64,000 bases of DNA from Chromobotia macracanthus (lineage: Eukaryota > Chordata > Actinopteri > Cypriniformes > Botiidae). Of the stretch, positions 1-12,930 are shown in pieces (position 1 is the first letter of the stretch; each line of letters begins with the position of its first letter). The DNA is taken from positions 62,001 through 126,000 of the forward strand of contig JAZGTH010000100.1 in NCBI GenBank assembly GCA_036877525.1. Reading direction: 5' to 3'. The notes under the pieces were generated by a model. It was not told the origin of the DNA. It ran no database searches and saw only the letters and a list, made by a program, of their open reading frames with translations. A program made the position numbers and the translations under genes.

Positions 1-725
1 AGTTCACAAAAACACTGAAATGTGGAGACCTTTCTCACATAAGGTGTAACTCCAGTATTTGTATGAATAGTTCTATAATTTCTTTATCAGTCACATTTAC
101 ACACACACAAACACACACCCTGCTGATTGTAAGAATATTAGACATAATGTAACATTCTGTTTGAGCTTTGCCTTGTGTATATGTGTTATGTAATCAGCTA
201 CCTTTGGAACAGCTACACATTGTCTTTAGCTGTGATGTCATAATCCTACCGGATCACAGTTGATAACTGAGTTAACTGTGAATGTGCATTTGTGTGTTGT
301 GGTACTTACAATAAGCAACCTAAATTTTACAGAATCAGATGGAGAAAAATCCCATAGCCTTAATTTTAAGTAGGGACCCGAGCCAAACATATGGACCGGA
401 ATATCTGGTATTTAGACTGATTGGACTTTTTTCACATACTGATCAGCTTCCTAGCAACCTCTTAAAACACACCAGCATAGAAAGGCACAAAAACACTTAT
501 CAGCACAGCTTAGCAACCACTTAGCAACACCCTGACATTGTGCCAGTGACTTCTGTACAGAAACGAAAATGTTAAAATCTTGTTAACCCAAAAATTTTCT
601 CCACAAGGCTAATGTAATGGCAAACTTCTGCTGTATCTGTTTATGTCTCTTTTGCATTTCCCTGTAATTACTTTACTGGGAATTTTGTACTTTACTGGAT
701 ATTCACCGTGTTTTTGTGCACACAG
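1..725 (+). other. ncoa2: Intron of ncoa2 (upstream part outside window)
   Basis: I see no ncoa2-like exon here. The next exon begins at 726 after a CACAG acceptor and starts with the last two bases of a codon, so an upstream exon outside the window must supply the first base. A short CA-rich stretch lies near 99-119. The 61-codon open frame at 339-524 resembles no family I know and shows no splice or coding signature. Confidence 0.7.
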
Positions 726-3700
726 ATTTCGGTGGTCCAAGGCCTGGTCAGCCGGGCAGAGCTCCTCCTGTTAGAAGTGTTTCTTTGGATATAAACATGC
801 CCGCTAAAGGCGCTCAGGGTCAGTACCCTCTGATGAGAAACAACAGCCCCTACCCACTCATGCAGCAACAAGGCATGATAGGAAACCACGGTGTTATGCC
901 TAATCAGCCTAATATGGTCAATGCAGGTGAGTTTAAGGGCAGTGTTGAACAGTAAATCTGAAAGTGCAATAACCAAAAATATGGGATAAAGATTTAGTTT
1001 GTCCATTAGCATTTGACAGCGTTCATAGCATCGAACGCTTGCGCTTTTGATATCTCATTACAGTGTCATGGTGAAATAAGTTAGCTATATTTACATTAGC
1101 CGTAGCTATTAAAGTGATTTATTCACCTCAAGTGCAGCATTAAGTCATGCTTATGCTATCCTTCCAACGACAGGGTGTCCAATCACACGAACACCTAATT
1201 TAGTGTCCATTTGGGATGGGCGTTCCAGCCAACTGACATTTAAGAGATCGAGATGACTGCAGTGGTTGGAGTTGTTTGTGCATGTGTTGTTTAAGGCTTT
1301 CCCAACACTTAACACTTGTTGTGAGCGAAATGTTACAAACCCACCCAGACTGTCAAAACCAAAGTTTCGGTCTGATCAGTAACGCACAGTCAGGCCTGAT
1401 GGTGTTAGTTAAAAGGTAGGCGAACATGCATAAGAGAATGGGCGATTGTTGAATCATATCAAAAGCGAGCACCCCTCTGCATGCATGTGGAATATGCTTG
1501 TGTGTTTGTGAGTGGTGGGTTGCGCTTGTTTGTATGCTGTCGCTTACATGCAGTCTGCATAAGGTGAGACTGTGAAATGCTAGATATGAATGACTCATAA
1601 CCTTAGGAAAGAATTGCTGGGGCTCTGGTTTAGCATTTGCGTGTGTTTTAAAAGACAGCTTTCTTTAACTGTTACAGTTTTTAAAATTAAATGATGGTTA
1701 TTGCCATATATGTCAATTATTCTGTCAATTTGTCAACGGGGTGTAAATGTATTATAGAACTGAAAGATAACTTGCTGTAGACAACATCAACTGAAAATTG
1801 ACTCACTTCTTCATTCCCTTTTTAATAATTGTCCTTATGTTATTGTGCATGTTATTATTAAGAAAATATCTTTTGTGTGAATAAAAATGGCTTTTTTAGA
1901 CAAGACCAAACGTGCATGCATGGAGGAAAATAATATTAGCCAATAGTATCATAGCCCACATTTAACCATCCAATCAAATCCTGATGGATAAAATAAATCC
2001 CCAATATTTTCTGCTAGAATTTTCTGTTTCACATTACAAAATCCATCTATATTGTATTAAAGTAACCTTTAAATTCACAGTCTTTCCTCTTGCTGTGTGT
2101 TTCATCATCTTACAGGTGTTATGGGAAATAACGGCCCTCGTGTAGGTATGCAGCAGGACAGCTGGGGTACACAGGGACCCGGTCCTGTAAGTAGTGCAGC
2201 CTCACCCGCACCAGCCGCTCCCACTGGCCAGCACCCTCTCCAGCAGGGGGTGCTTCACACTCGCATGGTGCCCAACTCTGGTGCTGGAATGCCTATGAGA
2301 CCCAACAGCCAGCCGGTTCCCAGACAGATGCTTCAGTCCCAGATGATGTCCAATGGTACACAGACGCTTTCTATGAAAACAAAGCAGATATTGGAGCTAC
2401 TATAAACACTAGCTTTAATGTAATAAAAACGATCAATAATTGTAGTTTCTGATACATTATAACATCTTAAAACATTTGAAACCTCTATAACCTGCCTTAA
2501 CTCAATATAAGAAAGATAAACAAATGATATCAATTGATGCATTAACTTTGGTAACCTTAAAATACTAAAACAAAAATAAATGCAAATAAACTAGATATAT
2601 TGAAGAACTTAAAAACAAAAAGCTACAAAACTGAAGCTAAAACTAAAAAACAAAAGCTAAAAAACTGAAGAAACTAAAACTAGATCAACAAAATTAAAGT
2701 AGGACTCAAGTAGGCCTTAATATATATATTTATAAACTAAATTTAAAACTGATAATCCTGATAAAGTTATAATAATCCTGATAAAGTCTGGAAAAGGAAA
2801 AACCTGTTTGTTGTTTTTAACCAAGCATTCTTTGATCATACCTACAGTATACACAAATAAACCTCAGCAAAGAATGTCTGAGTTTTAATAGTTTTTTTTT
2901 TCTTTGTGCCATCCCTTTTTCAGCCCAGTCAAACATGGACATGGGCATGGCTGGCCACCAGTTTCCCCAGCAACAGGCACCGCCCAATCAAACAGCTCCA
3001 TGGCCAGACAGCATGATGCCCATAGAGCCGGTGCCATTTAGGAGCCAGAACAGGTAAACAACATTTATTATTGTCACTTTACTTAGGCCTTCCTTTACTG
3101 GTACACAAACTAGGTGTGTACTGTGTGTAAATTTATTTCTTCCATAACACAGCAGCAGTGAATAGCCACACACACTCAGATTTGTAATTTTGTGATGGGT
3201 GTTGCATGATTTATTTATCAAATTGACACACTTAATCAGAGTCTCTGTTCTGTGTCAGTTCCATGTATAGCAGTTCTCAGGAGGATGCATTGTTATCTGC
3301 TGCTTCCGAGGGTCCAGCTGATGAGGGGGCTCTGCTCAGTCAGCTCTACACTGCCCTCAAAGATTTCGATGGCTTGGAGGAGATTGATCGAGCACTTGGC
3401 ATCCCTGCATTAGTGGGACAGGTATTTTTATCCCCAGCATAGCCTGTTCACTTAGTAAATGGAAGGTTTTTTGTTTCCGTGTAAAAATTCAGGCCTGTGT
3501 AAATTTGACACGTCTTAATGGGAAAATGAATTTCTTATGTATTATTGGTGTTTTTGTGTTAAAGGGTGTGTGTTCTCCTGTGTATGTTCAGGCACAGTCT
3601 GTAGAGCAAGATCAGTTTCCCGGTCAGGACCCAGGCATGATGATGGATCAGAAACCACCCATGTACGGCCAGCAGCAGTACACTGCATCCCCAGCCCACA

Positions 3701-6700
3701 TGCAGCAGGGTGGATATGCACCTATGCAGGATCCCAGCTTTCATGGAATGACGGGGCAAATGGGACAGAGGCCCGGTTACCCCATGCTTCGCATGCAGGC
3801 CAGGCCGGGCCTCAGGCCAACAGGGGTTGTCCCCAACCAACCCAATACTCTCAGATTGCAGCTTCAACACAGGCTACAAGCACAGCAGGTAGAGTTTACA
3901 CTGTCACATACAAAACTGAGGGTAAAATGCTTCTCAAAAAATCTTAATATACGTGCATCCTATATATGAATATATAATTTAGATCAGAATTTCTGAAATG
4001 TTTTTCTTATTGAATTCATCTTTTTTATTCCTTACTGTACCATTTCATAATTATACTAAAATGGAATTATAACTCCACTGGTCATACTGAGTTGTAGTAC
4101 TGTCTGTGGTTAGCTGCCTCCTGCTGGATGTTTGAGGAATTGTTCCTTGACCTGCTTTGTGGTTTATCTAAGGGTCATCCTCAGTTACCGTTTAGATTCT
4201 GGTCATTTGATAATATCATCAGTGGGTTTTTTTATAGAAATTAAATAGAACTTAAATGGAGTTTTGTTTTCCCCAGTTAAATAGTAATAGTATAATGGTA
4301 GTTTAATTTTGTTCATGTAGTGTATTTTCGTAATGATTGATTTGAATGATTTGAGTGAACTGTTTGTTCACTAAGTTTATTGTACAAGCAGTGTTCCATT
4401 GCTAATATTTTGTTCTAGAGTCAGCACTCTTATCTTATGTTGGTTCAGTACATAGAATTCAAATTTTTGGCATTCTGAATTCTTACATTTTTATGTCTGC
4501 TTGTACTTCCAGAATCGACAGCCTATGATGAATCAGATGACTGGAGTGTCAAATATGAACCTACCTCTAAGACCCAATGCTCCGAATCAGGTACGCCAAA
4601 CCACACTTCATTTTCTTCCTGCTTCCTTGTGTGATCTGTCTTGAACACCAATTAACTGAGCTTTGTCTCACAGGGGACAATCAACGCTCAGATGCTAGCC
4701 CAGAGACAGAGGGAATTGCTGAGTAACCAGCTACGCCAACGCCAGCAGCAACAGCAGCAGCAGCAGCGCAACATGGCCATGCGGGCGCAGAGTCTCAACA
4801 TGCCACCCAACATGGCCGCTGCTGCAGCTGCGGGCATGCCCGGAGCCATGAACAACCCACGGATTCCTCAGGCCAACCCCCAGCAGTTCCCCTATCCACC
4901 CAACTACGGTACAGGACTGGCCTCGCCGCCTCCTTCCACCAGCCCTTTCTCCCCTGGTTCCCCCAACCTCCCTGCCCCCCAGCTCCTCTCTCACAGCACC
5001 ATGCATGGTTCTCAGATGAGTCTAGCTAACCAGGGGATGCTGGGCAGTCTGAGCGGACAGTTTGGGGCTGTTATGAGCCCTCAAATGCAGCACAGTGCCT
5101 TTCAGTTCCCCAGCTCAGGTACTGCCTGCTCTTTCTCTCTGTCTGTGTGTCATGTGCTTCCACACACATGCGCAAACACTTGCAAACACGCTAAAATTAA
5201 TTGTGTGATCTGACCGTGTAGGGAAGAATAAGTCACATCCAGAGACAATTTACATGATTTTGTTAGTAGTGCACCAGTTTTGACATGTCAGATGCGTTGT
5301 GTAAAGCAGTAGCTTACTAGAGTATAAAATTCATTTTGTCTGGAAATTAGCGTAAGTAATTAAACACATATTATGTTGCATTATGTTGCATTATAAAGTG
5401 TGTTATTTAAAATTACTTAAACTATAAAGGAAAAAATCTTTTTAACAGTCGTCGTAATAGGAAATTTAGCAGCTTTTAGTATTCAACTAAATAGTTTTAA
5501 TAACGTTAGATTAGAGTGTGCCACCAGAGGGCAGAAGAGAGCTTGAACGCTTAGGTATCTGTAAAAAAAATACAGATAAAAATCTGTAAATAAATAAATA
5601 AATAAAGTATCTGTAATAAAAATCTTTTCTGAATATTCTGGGTGGTCAACAGTTAATGTCTATGTGCAGCACATGTGACATGCTGTTGATTTCTACAGAC
5701 AATCATTTTAACTCTCCCCACAGTCTGTACAAAAAACTGGTATTTAAATGTATTACACTTTTAATAGCAATGCAACCTGCTTTCCAGCAAGGTTTCAGTT
5801 ATAAATATGTAACTTTAAAAATTTTTCTGTGAGGGGTGAGTCCAGTATTTTCTGACTCTGTGGTGACAATGTGCAACAGATCCTGCGCAGAGCAGTTTTT
5901 ACCCAGAATGTTATATTAAAATCTTTAATTCTTTCAGTAGATCTGTATGTAACAAATAAAGTGTTGATGTTATCAGAGCCATTACATCATTAATGCATAG
6001 CTTAAATTCTGTTGAATTCTTGATAACTGTGCTGTGTCTATGCCTGGGCTGTATCATGTGTCAGTGTCTGTGTCCTAGACTAATTGGCTGATGGTGATCA
6101 ATGGAAGCGGAGCAGTTGATTTTTAAACCAATTATGCGGTGAACCAAACCCCAGCCCCGCCCCTAACCCCACCCATTTCCCTACCCACACCTTTTCTCTG
6201 GCTGCTTAAGCCGCTAACACTAACCTGCATGCGTAACTCTGCCCCACTGCCTGCTTATAACACCTCTATACCCCTGTATTATCTCGCTGGGCGTCCGTCC
6301 CCCGCCGATTCCTCACTTTTGATTATGAAGATGAGCTGAAACTTCTCAAAATGATCTTTATGATTTCTGCTTTGGGATTTATGAAAATAATGATCAGCTA
6401 ATTAGTTTGGAAACTGAAAGGTTCTCATTAATGGTACTGTTGAGACATGTTGTTTCTGTGAATTTATGATTTTTTGCCATTTTCTGCATTTAATTTTTTG
6501 TTATATTTAAATAGGGCTGTCAATCAATATTATTGAATTAATAACATGGTAATAGCAAGTAATTGTATTTGTCACAATGCAATTTGTACTGTGTATCAAT
6601 TTATGCTGAGAACAGCCACCAAATGAAGTTATTTTTAAATTATGGCAGACAAAAGCATTTGCATGGACAATATAAAAAGTGGCTTTACAAGTCAATCATT

Positions 6701-9700
6701 ATGCATATCAATATATGTCTGTCACTTGCCTACAGTTCACAGCAGTCCATTTTGCTTCATTAATTTAAGTGTGTGCAGAAGGACATCTTTGTGTTGGTGA
6801 CATGATTAATTGCACTCATTTTTCCATGTTATTTTTGTTATAATTAATTACATTAAATTATCATGTTGAATTGACAGCTCTAATTTAAAATAATTGACAC
6901 TGTCATATTTTTATAGATTATAAATAATCTCTTGGTGCAAGAGGATGTTAAATGTGGGTTTTGTCTGAAAGAGAGTGTGTGTATTTACAGTGCATAGTGT
7001 AATTTTAATTAATAATAATGTGTTCATAAATTAAATATTCTGTGATTTATGCTGGTTTCAAGACCAGGCCCCTCACGCCTGTGTGTGTGTGTGTATGTGT
7101 ATATCAGGTATGAGTCAGCAGTCAGATGGTGGGTTCGGTGGGGCTGCCACCCCTCAGAGTCCCCTCATGTCTCCAAGGATGGGCCATGCCCAAAGTCCCA
7201 TGATGCAACAGGCACAGGGTAACAGCTCTTTCCAGTCCTCCCCTGACATGAATGGCTGGACACAGGGCAATATGAATGCCAACAGGTGCTTTACTTCTCA
7301 TAACTTTTTATTTTATGTTGACACATTTGCACTTATTTATTCTTTTTAGTTCCATTATCAGAAGACTTAAGTTTATTCCAGAATCAAAATGTCAGTAGTT
7401 CATTTGCAGCCATAATGATGAATAATGACTGGTAAATAGACTGTAAATAGGTAAATGACAGGTCATATTTTAGGTAAATGACAGGTAGATAGACTGTATT
7501 GACAGACAAAACATTTTATTTATGGTAATATGCATCTCAAGTTGTCCTCATTATTACAGTATCCAGTATAACATGGCATTACGTTTATCACCTGGAAGTG
7601 TCTTATAAGTTTACCTGCTTTCCTCCCCAGTATGTTCACTCAGCAGTCACCACCTCAGTTTGGCCAGCAGACCAACAACAATATGTACAATGGAAACAGC
7701 ATGAACCTCAGTGTGTCTATGGCCACCAACTCAAGCAACATGGGTCAAATGGGCAACCAGATGAGCATGAACTCTATGACCTCTGGACCTGCAGGGGGTA
7801 TGGCCAACATGGGCCCTGAACAGGTTAGATGGATACACACAAACACATCATTGTGTGGCACCTTTAAATAAATTAAACATTTTTTAACATTTGTCTTTTT
7901 TTTGTTTTTCATGGCTAGATGTGATGCACATATACGTATATAGCAGGCTTGTTTAACACCTGAAATATTATAGTGTTCAATTTACTGACAAGTTACATGG
8001 TCTCTGTTTGTAAACAGCTTTGTATTCCAATCTTAAGACTGGAATTCCAAGAGTAAGATTCCAAGATTCTGTCCACTTTAATTACAGAGTGCATGAACCT
8101 GATTTTTACATTATTTTTTGAGTCATGTGTCACTTTATCTATAACTTTACCATTCTGTGTAATGTGTGAAGATTTATTGCCTTTTCAGGAAACCATACAA
8201 GCTTCATCATTCTAAACACACACAGCTGAATTGATTTACAAGCTCCGATTAGTTGTTAAGACATAGTTTTACAACTACTTTGTATTTTAAACTACTTTGC
8301 AGGGCTCGTCAAACCCGGACTTTTTCTGAGCTAATGAATCACATTTAAAACTCCTCAATGTTCCACACAGGAATTTAGTGAAAGCGAAACTCTGTAGATT
8401 TACTGGATGCATTTATTTACTTAAACCATTAGACGTAGATTGTCTAATGGTCAGACCTTAAGTGTCTGAGGTCACCAAATAGCGTATTTGACTGCAACTA
8501 GCTCGTTAATAATTTACTCTAATTAGCTCGGGTAACTTTTCAGATGAGAGATGATGCAAAGCTACATATAACAGGCCAGTGATATAATTAGTCACTGACA
8601 ATTAGTGCCCGCTTGAGGTGGATAAAGAGCTCATATCTGCAGAAATGACAGATTTAATTGCTAATATCAGTATGGTCTGTACGTCAGTTTTTGTTACACG
8701 TACATTACAGGACCTCCAGCCAGGACTTGAACTCAGATCACCCATGATGCAATGCATCGTATGTCGGAGCGCCAGGCTATGGCTTCAACAGATACTTCAT
8801 TATTTATAATTTAAAAGAATATTCTGGGATAAAAATAAGTTAAGCTTGCTGTCAGAATAACAGCAAAAAAAACATTGACAATTAAACTAGGAACTCATAT
8901 TGGAATGTTACCAAAACCAAAATCAGACTGTCAGTTCTTGCTCACAATGAATGGCTGCTTGTTTTTCAGAGGCAACGTTCAATGTATGGGCATTTCTGTA
9001 CACATACTTTGTTGTTTGTACCAACATTCTTTAAATATACGTTTTTCTTTAAATCATTTCTTTAATATATGATGTTCTGGCTCGGCAGGTGCGTAGTAAA
9101 GATTTTTTACACAGACCTTTGCCGCTTTCAAGTTTCATTAAATAGTATGAATATTTAACCAAGTTGCATTGGTTTGATTGTGTGCACTTTGTTGCTATAA
9201 GTCTATAGGCTCTTGAAATCTTAGTCCACTGATTTATTCCCAGGCTGTGTGTATAGTCACTAGTCTTTAAATAATTTAGCATTTGCCATTAGCTAAGGCT
9301 TAACAAATTATTGCTTTCTGTTTCTTAGCTGTAATTATCACTTCATGGCAACACAAAGTTAGGCATTACAACAAATTTTAGTGAGGGCTGCATGAAACTA
9401 AGAGGTTGTAAGAGCTTGTAATAAGTACTTTACACCTGATTTACTGCAACGCTTGGATGTGTGTAGGTTTTGGCCTACAGATAACACATAATACCATGTA
9501 TTACACGCAATACACATAATACTGTATTGGAGAAGTGTAGTTCATTCATATCAAAACTAGAAAGGAATGAAAACAAGCAGATTTGTATTCATTTTTTATT
9601 TTATGGAAGCAATGTTGAATTAAATGATGTAATTCATGTTCACTTACAGCAGTCTAAGGCAAGATTTGTTTTCTCTCTTTCTCTCACACACACAGCAGAA

Positions 9701-9710
9701 GTATTGTTGA
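726..9710 (+). CDS. ncoa2: Nuclear receptor coactivator 2 (SRC-2/TIF2/GRIP1), C-terminal half, 10 exons
   Basis: A p160 coactivator that bridges ligand-bound nuclear receptors to CBP/p300 and CARM1 in the nucleus. The 5' part (bHLH-PAS, receptor boxes) is outside the window. Coding exons: 726-926, 2116-2355, 2924-3053, 3259-3421, 3592-3888, 4513-4590, 4674-5118, 7108-7285, 7631-7823, 9696-9710. All have AG/GT borders and phases that join. Exon 3259-3421 holds the AD1/CBP-interaction core with [14 protein letters not shown], which is near-invariant in NCOA1-3. Later exons match NCOA2 rather than its paralogues: [32 protein letters not shown] and MGPEQ. Exon 4674-5118 carries an eight-Gln run and an Ala run, then Pro/Met/Gln-rich AD2 sequence. 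The last exon codes only (Q)KYC and the stop (TGA 9708-9710), behind a tandem CAGCAG acceptor. The exon that in mammals lies between MGPEQ and KYC was not found. prdm14 follows on the same strand, as in human. Confidence 0.9.
6511..6883. mobile_element. MITE-like element with short terminal inverted repeats, ncoa2 intron
   Basis: The left end GGGCTGTCAAT (6514-6524) is mirrored by ATTGACAGCTC at the right end (6870-6880), and both ends are flanked by TA. The interior is AT-rich and non-coding. This fits a non-autonomous DNA transposon of about 370 bp with a TA target duplication (Tc1/mariner-like preference). I cannot name the family. It lies in the intron between ncoa2 exons 4674-5118 and 7108-7285. 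Confidence 0.6.
8711..8785 (-). repeat. Possible tRNA-derived SINE remnant
   Basis: Read on the minus strand, this stretch contains GAGTTCAAGTCC, close to the RNA polymerase III B-box consensus. About 50 bases upstream of it is TAGCCTGGCG, similar to an A box. It lies in the long last intron of ncoa2. It is too diverged for a firm family, and there is no cloverleaf good enough for a functional tRNA. Confidence 0.35.
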
Positions 9711-12700
9711 CCCGGGGCAGACGAAATCCTCATGCAGTTAACGGAATGTTATGAAGACATTTTATGAGTGAATTTCAGCTGCAGCGATATCAAGGAGATT
9801 TTGGAGTGATGCTGTGCTATTTAAGCTGCTATTGGGGGCCAGATGGGTGTTTAGAGATCCTGTTTACTGCCCCCTACTGGACATCTCTAAAGGATGCATC
9901 AGGGGTACTGGAGCTCACAGGGGTTGGACTCTCACACATAGACACTGACAATTTGATCTTCTGGAAATAGAGCTCCCCTCCCCAGTCGAGCACGGCCTTC
10001 TTTCTTGTACACACACTGCAAGTCCTTTTCTGCTTTGTTGCATTCACCGTAGTGTGACTTAGGTCTCCCCTGGAAAAAGACAACAACTGTTGAATTTGAA
10101 TCCTTGTCTCCCATGAATGTATTCCTCCCTCCTGTATTCTTCTCTTTTCTTCTGGTCTTCAGACTCTTCTTAAAAGACAGTTTTTATCCCCCCACCCCTT
10201 TTCTCCAACTCCTATCTGACGTTCCAAAACAGGCAAGAAGACTGCATTTGAAACGCACGCTCCAAATTCAGCCACTTTGCCTTTTTTATTTTCTTCTTTT
10301 CTGAGTGCAAATAAAGTTAGAATGATGTTAAAATGGCTTCTACATAGTACTCAGATGACGGTTTGTAAAATTAGACATAATTTAGAGGTTTATTGTGTAT
10401 TAAATTAAGTTTTATTCTAATGTATAGTTTTTTTAAACCGTATAGATTTCTTTATGAATCATGGATTAGAGAGAAAATGATTCAACATACCTATGGATTT
10501 TATTTTCTTCGGTCCAGTAGTTTCAGATAAAAACATGATTTTTAATGTTGTTTAATTGTGGTTAGTAAAATGAAGTTCTGCTAGATTGTAAATACCAATA
10601 ATGGGGGAAAATCTGTTTCGTATGTATTTATTTTTTAATTTTCCATATATTTTCCCTTCCTCCCCCTCAAGGTCCTGACCTAACTGTTTCTCGAATGAGT
10701 AGGCATCTCACGCAGGTTCATGTAGGACTGGGAAGATGAGGAAGGGGGGTTTGCTGTTTCCTATGGTACTAAGGAGGGGAAGCTGGGGTGCGGTGATCTT
10801 TCTTCTTGGGTGGGGTTTGGGAGGGTGCTGTGTGTACAGTGTACAGATACTCGCTTGCTTCGAAGCCTTTAGCTGGGAGCCCTACCAGAGGAACCCAACA
10901 CAGCCATAGACTCAACACTGAAGCCTGCTTTCTCTGTTGTGTGGAGTGATGTGCTAATGCCAGGTACTATTTACAACCAGAATCCGGTGTGTGTAAGAAA
11001 AGACAACAAGCAATAAATACTACTTGAGATTTTTTCTTTGGTTTCGTTTTGTAATTTTTGTACAGGACTTTTCAGGAGACACATTTTCTCCCCAGTTCAA
11101 ATTCAGTATTAAAGACAGATACTTTTTTATTGTGGTTTATATTTTGGGAAAAACGAAAAACAGAAGATGTCCGAATCTACGTGTTTCTCAGTGAAAAGCA
11201 GGTTTTCGTTCTGGTGTAGCCAAAAAAAGAAAGCGGCGCTGATATTTTACGTGGCTGTTTAACTTATTCACTCGCTGTTTTCTGTGTCGAAAACTCCGCT
11301 TGTTCGGACAAATTCGGCAAATCTCGGAATTTACAGTCGGACTGTTTGCTTTGACCCTCAGTTCACATGAATCAGCGGGGACGTAGCAAATATATTGCTT
11401 ATCTCCGCAATTCATCACTACAAGACGTGAACTTTACACTCTGTAGCTTACGCAATACAGGTCCTCATGTTTTATATTAGACAAAGCCAAATTTCCTTGC
11501 CTTTGAATTGGTCTGTAGACTTACACATACCACTTTCGTCCTGTTATCGTCTCATGTCTGCGCACAGGTTGCATCGGGGTACGATCCTCAGCCTTTCGCT
11601 TTCGCAAAGCTTTGCTGCAAATATCGCCATGTTATCTCTGTGTTTAAGCTGGTGTATTAAAATAACTACGTTTTAAGTATATACTGTATTTACCAGCAGC
11701 GATTGAAGTTTGTCCCAGCTCTGTCATTATTCGCTGAAGGTGCCGTGGTTGTGTACGAATATACCTGGTGTTTTGGTATAGCTTTAGCTTTCCTTTTGAA
11801 CACTGTAAATACAAGTTTGATTTCACATCCTGTGGGGTGAAATGTTCACTCTGCCCACCACTCGATAGTTTCTGTCGAGTTTCAGAAACGCACTTGCAAA
11901 AATACGAAAACAAAACTTGATTATCATCTTCAATGAATCTGCTGACATTTGTCATCTGTATGCGAAGGAAAAATTATATTTGGCATTCGTTTATTCCACA
12001 AGCTTTTGATCACGATTTTAATGAATGTTGGATGTTTTGAACAAGGACCGACATCCCGAAACAATATTGGAGAATAGCCAGTTTTGAAGTCGCAAATGTA
12101 CAACTACCCTCTGCAAAGTCCAAAGATTGTCAAGATTTTTAAATCAATATAAGCCATGATGTGAATAAAGGTGGTGCAGAGTTTTTTAGTGTTTTTATCA
12201 GTAATAGCGCAAAAGAGCCATTTGTCCTAAACATACAGAAATAAATTTAATTGTAACGGCTAAGATTGAATTTATTAAAATGATTTGTCTTTACCTTTGA
12301 TTTTTCTGAGACTCTTAATGTCTTTTTGTATAGTCTGCCAATTTCTTAGAGCTAAATGCAAGAACCTTGAAATGCTAAAACTTAGCATATTGCCTTAGAT
12401 CTGTTTTACTGTCTTGTATATTACAAAAGTTGTCTGTATTATATTTGTATAGTGAATCATTGACAGGATAGCCCAGTTCATTACTGTTCATCTTTCCTGG
12501 ACATTTACATACCTGTCTGTTCCTCACCCTCACACCTACACTCTCTCCTCACAATATTGCTCATGTTTCATGTTTTGTTTGTGATCAGTTGTGGGGTTTA
12601 TTATTTGTACAGTCCTGATTTTACCTTCTTTTATGTGTGAGAGAGAATGATGCAATGGGAAATCGAAGCAATATGTAATTTATAAGGACTTTTGGAGAAA

Positions 12701-12930
12701 GCTTACAGTGTTGCGCGCTCCTGAGATGTATTTTTTTCAGTCAGTCACATGAAATATCTGTTCATCCGCATCGATGTGTGTATTCTTAGTGTGAGCCTTT
12801 TATGCAAAGTTAGATATACCGAGAGAAATTTAAATAAAGTTATGCAAGTTGTCGACTAATATGGCTTTGCTGATGCTATTTGATGTTGAATCAAATTGAA
12901 TTGTAAATAAAGAATTCTGTTATTGCAACA
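9711..12930 (+). other. ncoa2: ncoa2 3' untranslated region, about 3.2 kb
   Basis: Non-coding sequence after the KYC stop, with several AATAAA hexamers: 10310-10315, 11012-11017, 12164-12169, 12240-12245, 12833-12838 and 12906-12911. The last two are the likely main cleavage region, because the sequence changes character after about 12930 and prdm14 upstream sequence begins. Three TGTAAATA (Pumilio-type) motifs occur at 10587, 11804 and 12902. The exact cleavage site is inferred. Mammalian NCOA2 also has a multi-kilobase 3' UTR. Confidence 0.65.

Noticed and set aside
339..524. 61-codon open frame at the left edge
   Set aside because: No resemblance to ncoa2 or any known protein. It lies in an intron, and a correct acceptor/phase for ncoa2 first appears at 726.
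3537..3947. 136-codon plus-strand and 103-codon minus-strand frames over an ncoa2 exon
   Set aside because: Shadow frames of the exon 3592-3888, whose correct frame matches NCOA2 closely.
8711..8785. Functional tRNA gene
   Set aside because: A- and B-box-like sequences exist, but no proper acceptor, anticodon and T stems can be paired. A SINE remnant is more likely.
11644..11955. 103-codon minus-strand frame in the ncoa2 3' UTR
   Set aside because: No family features and no splice partners. Chance frames of this size occur throughout the window.
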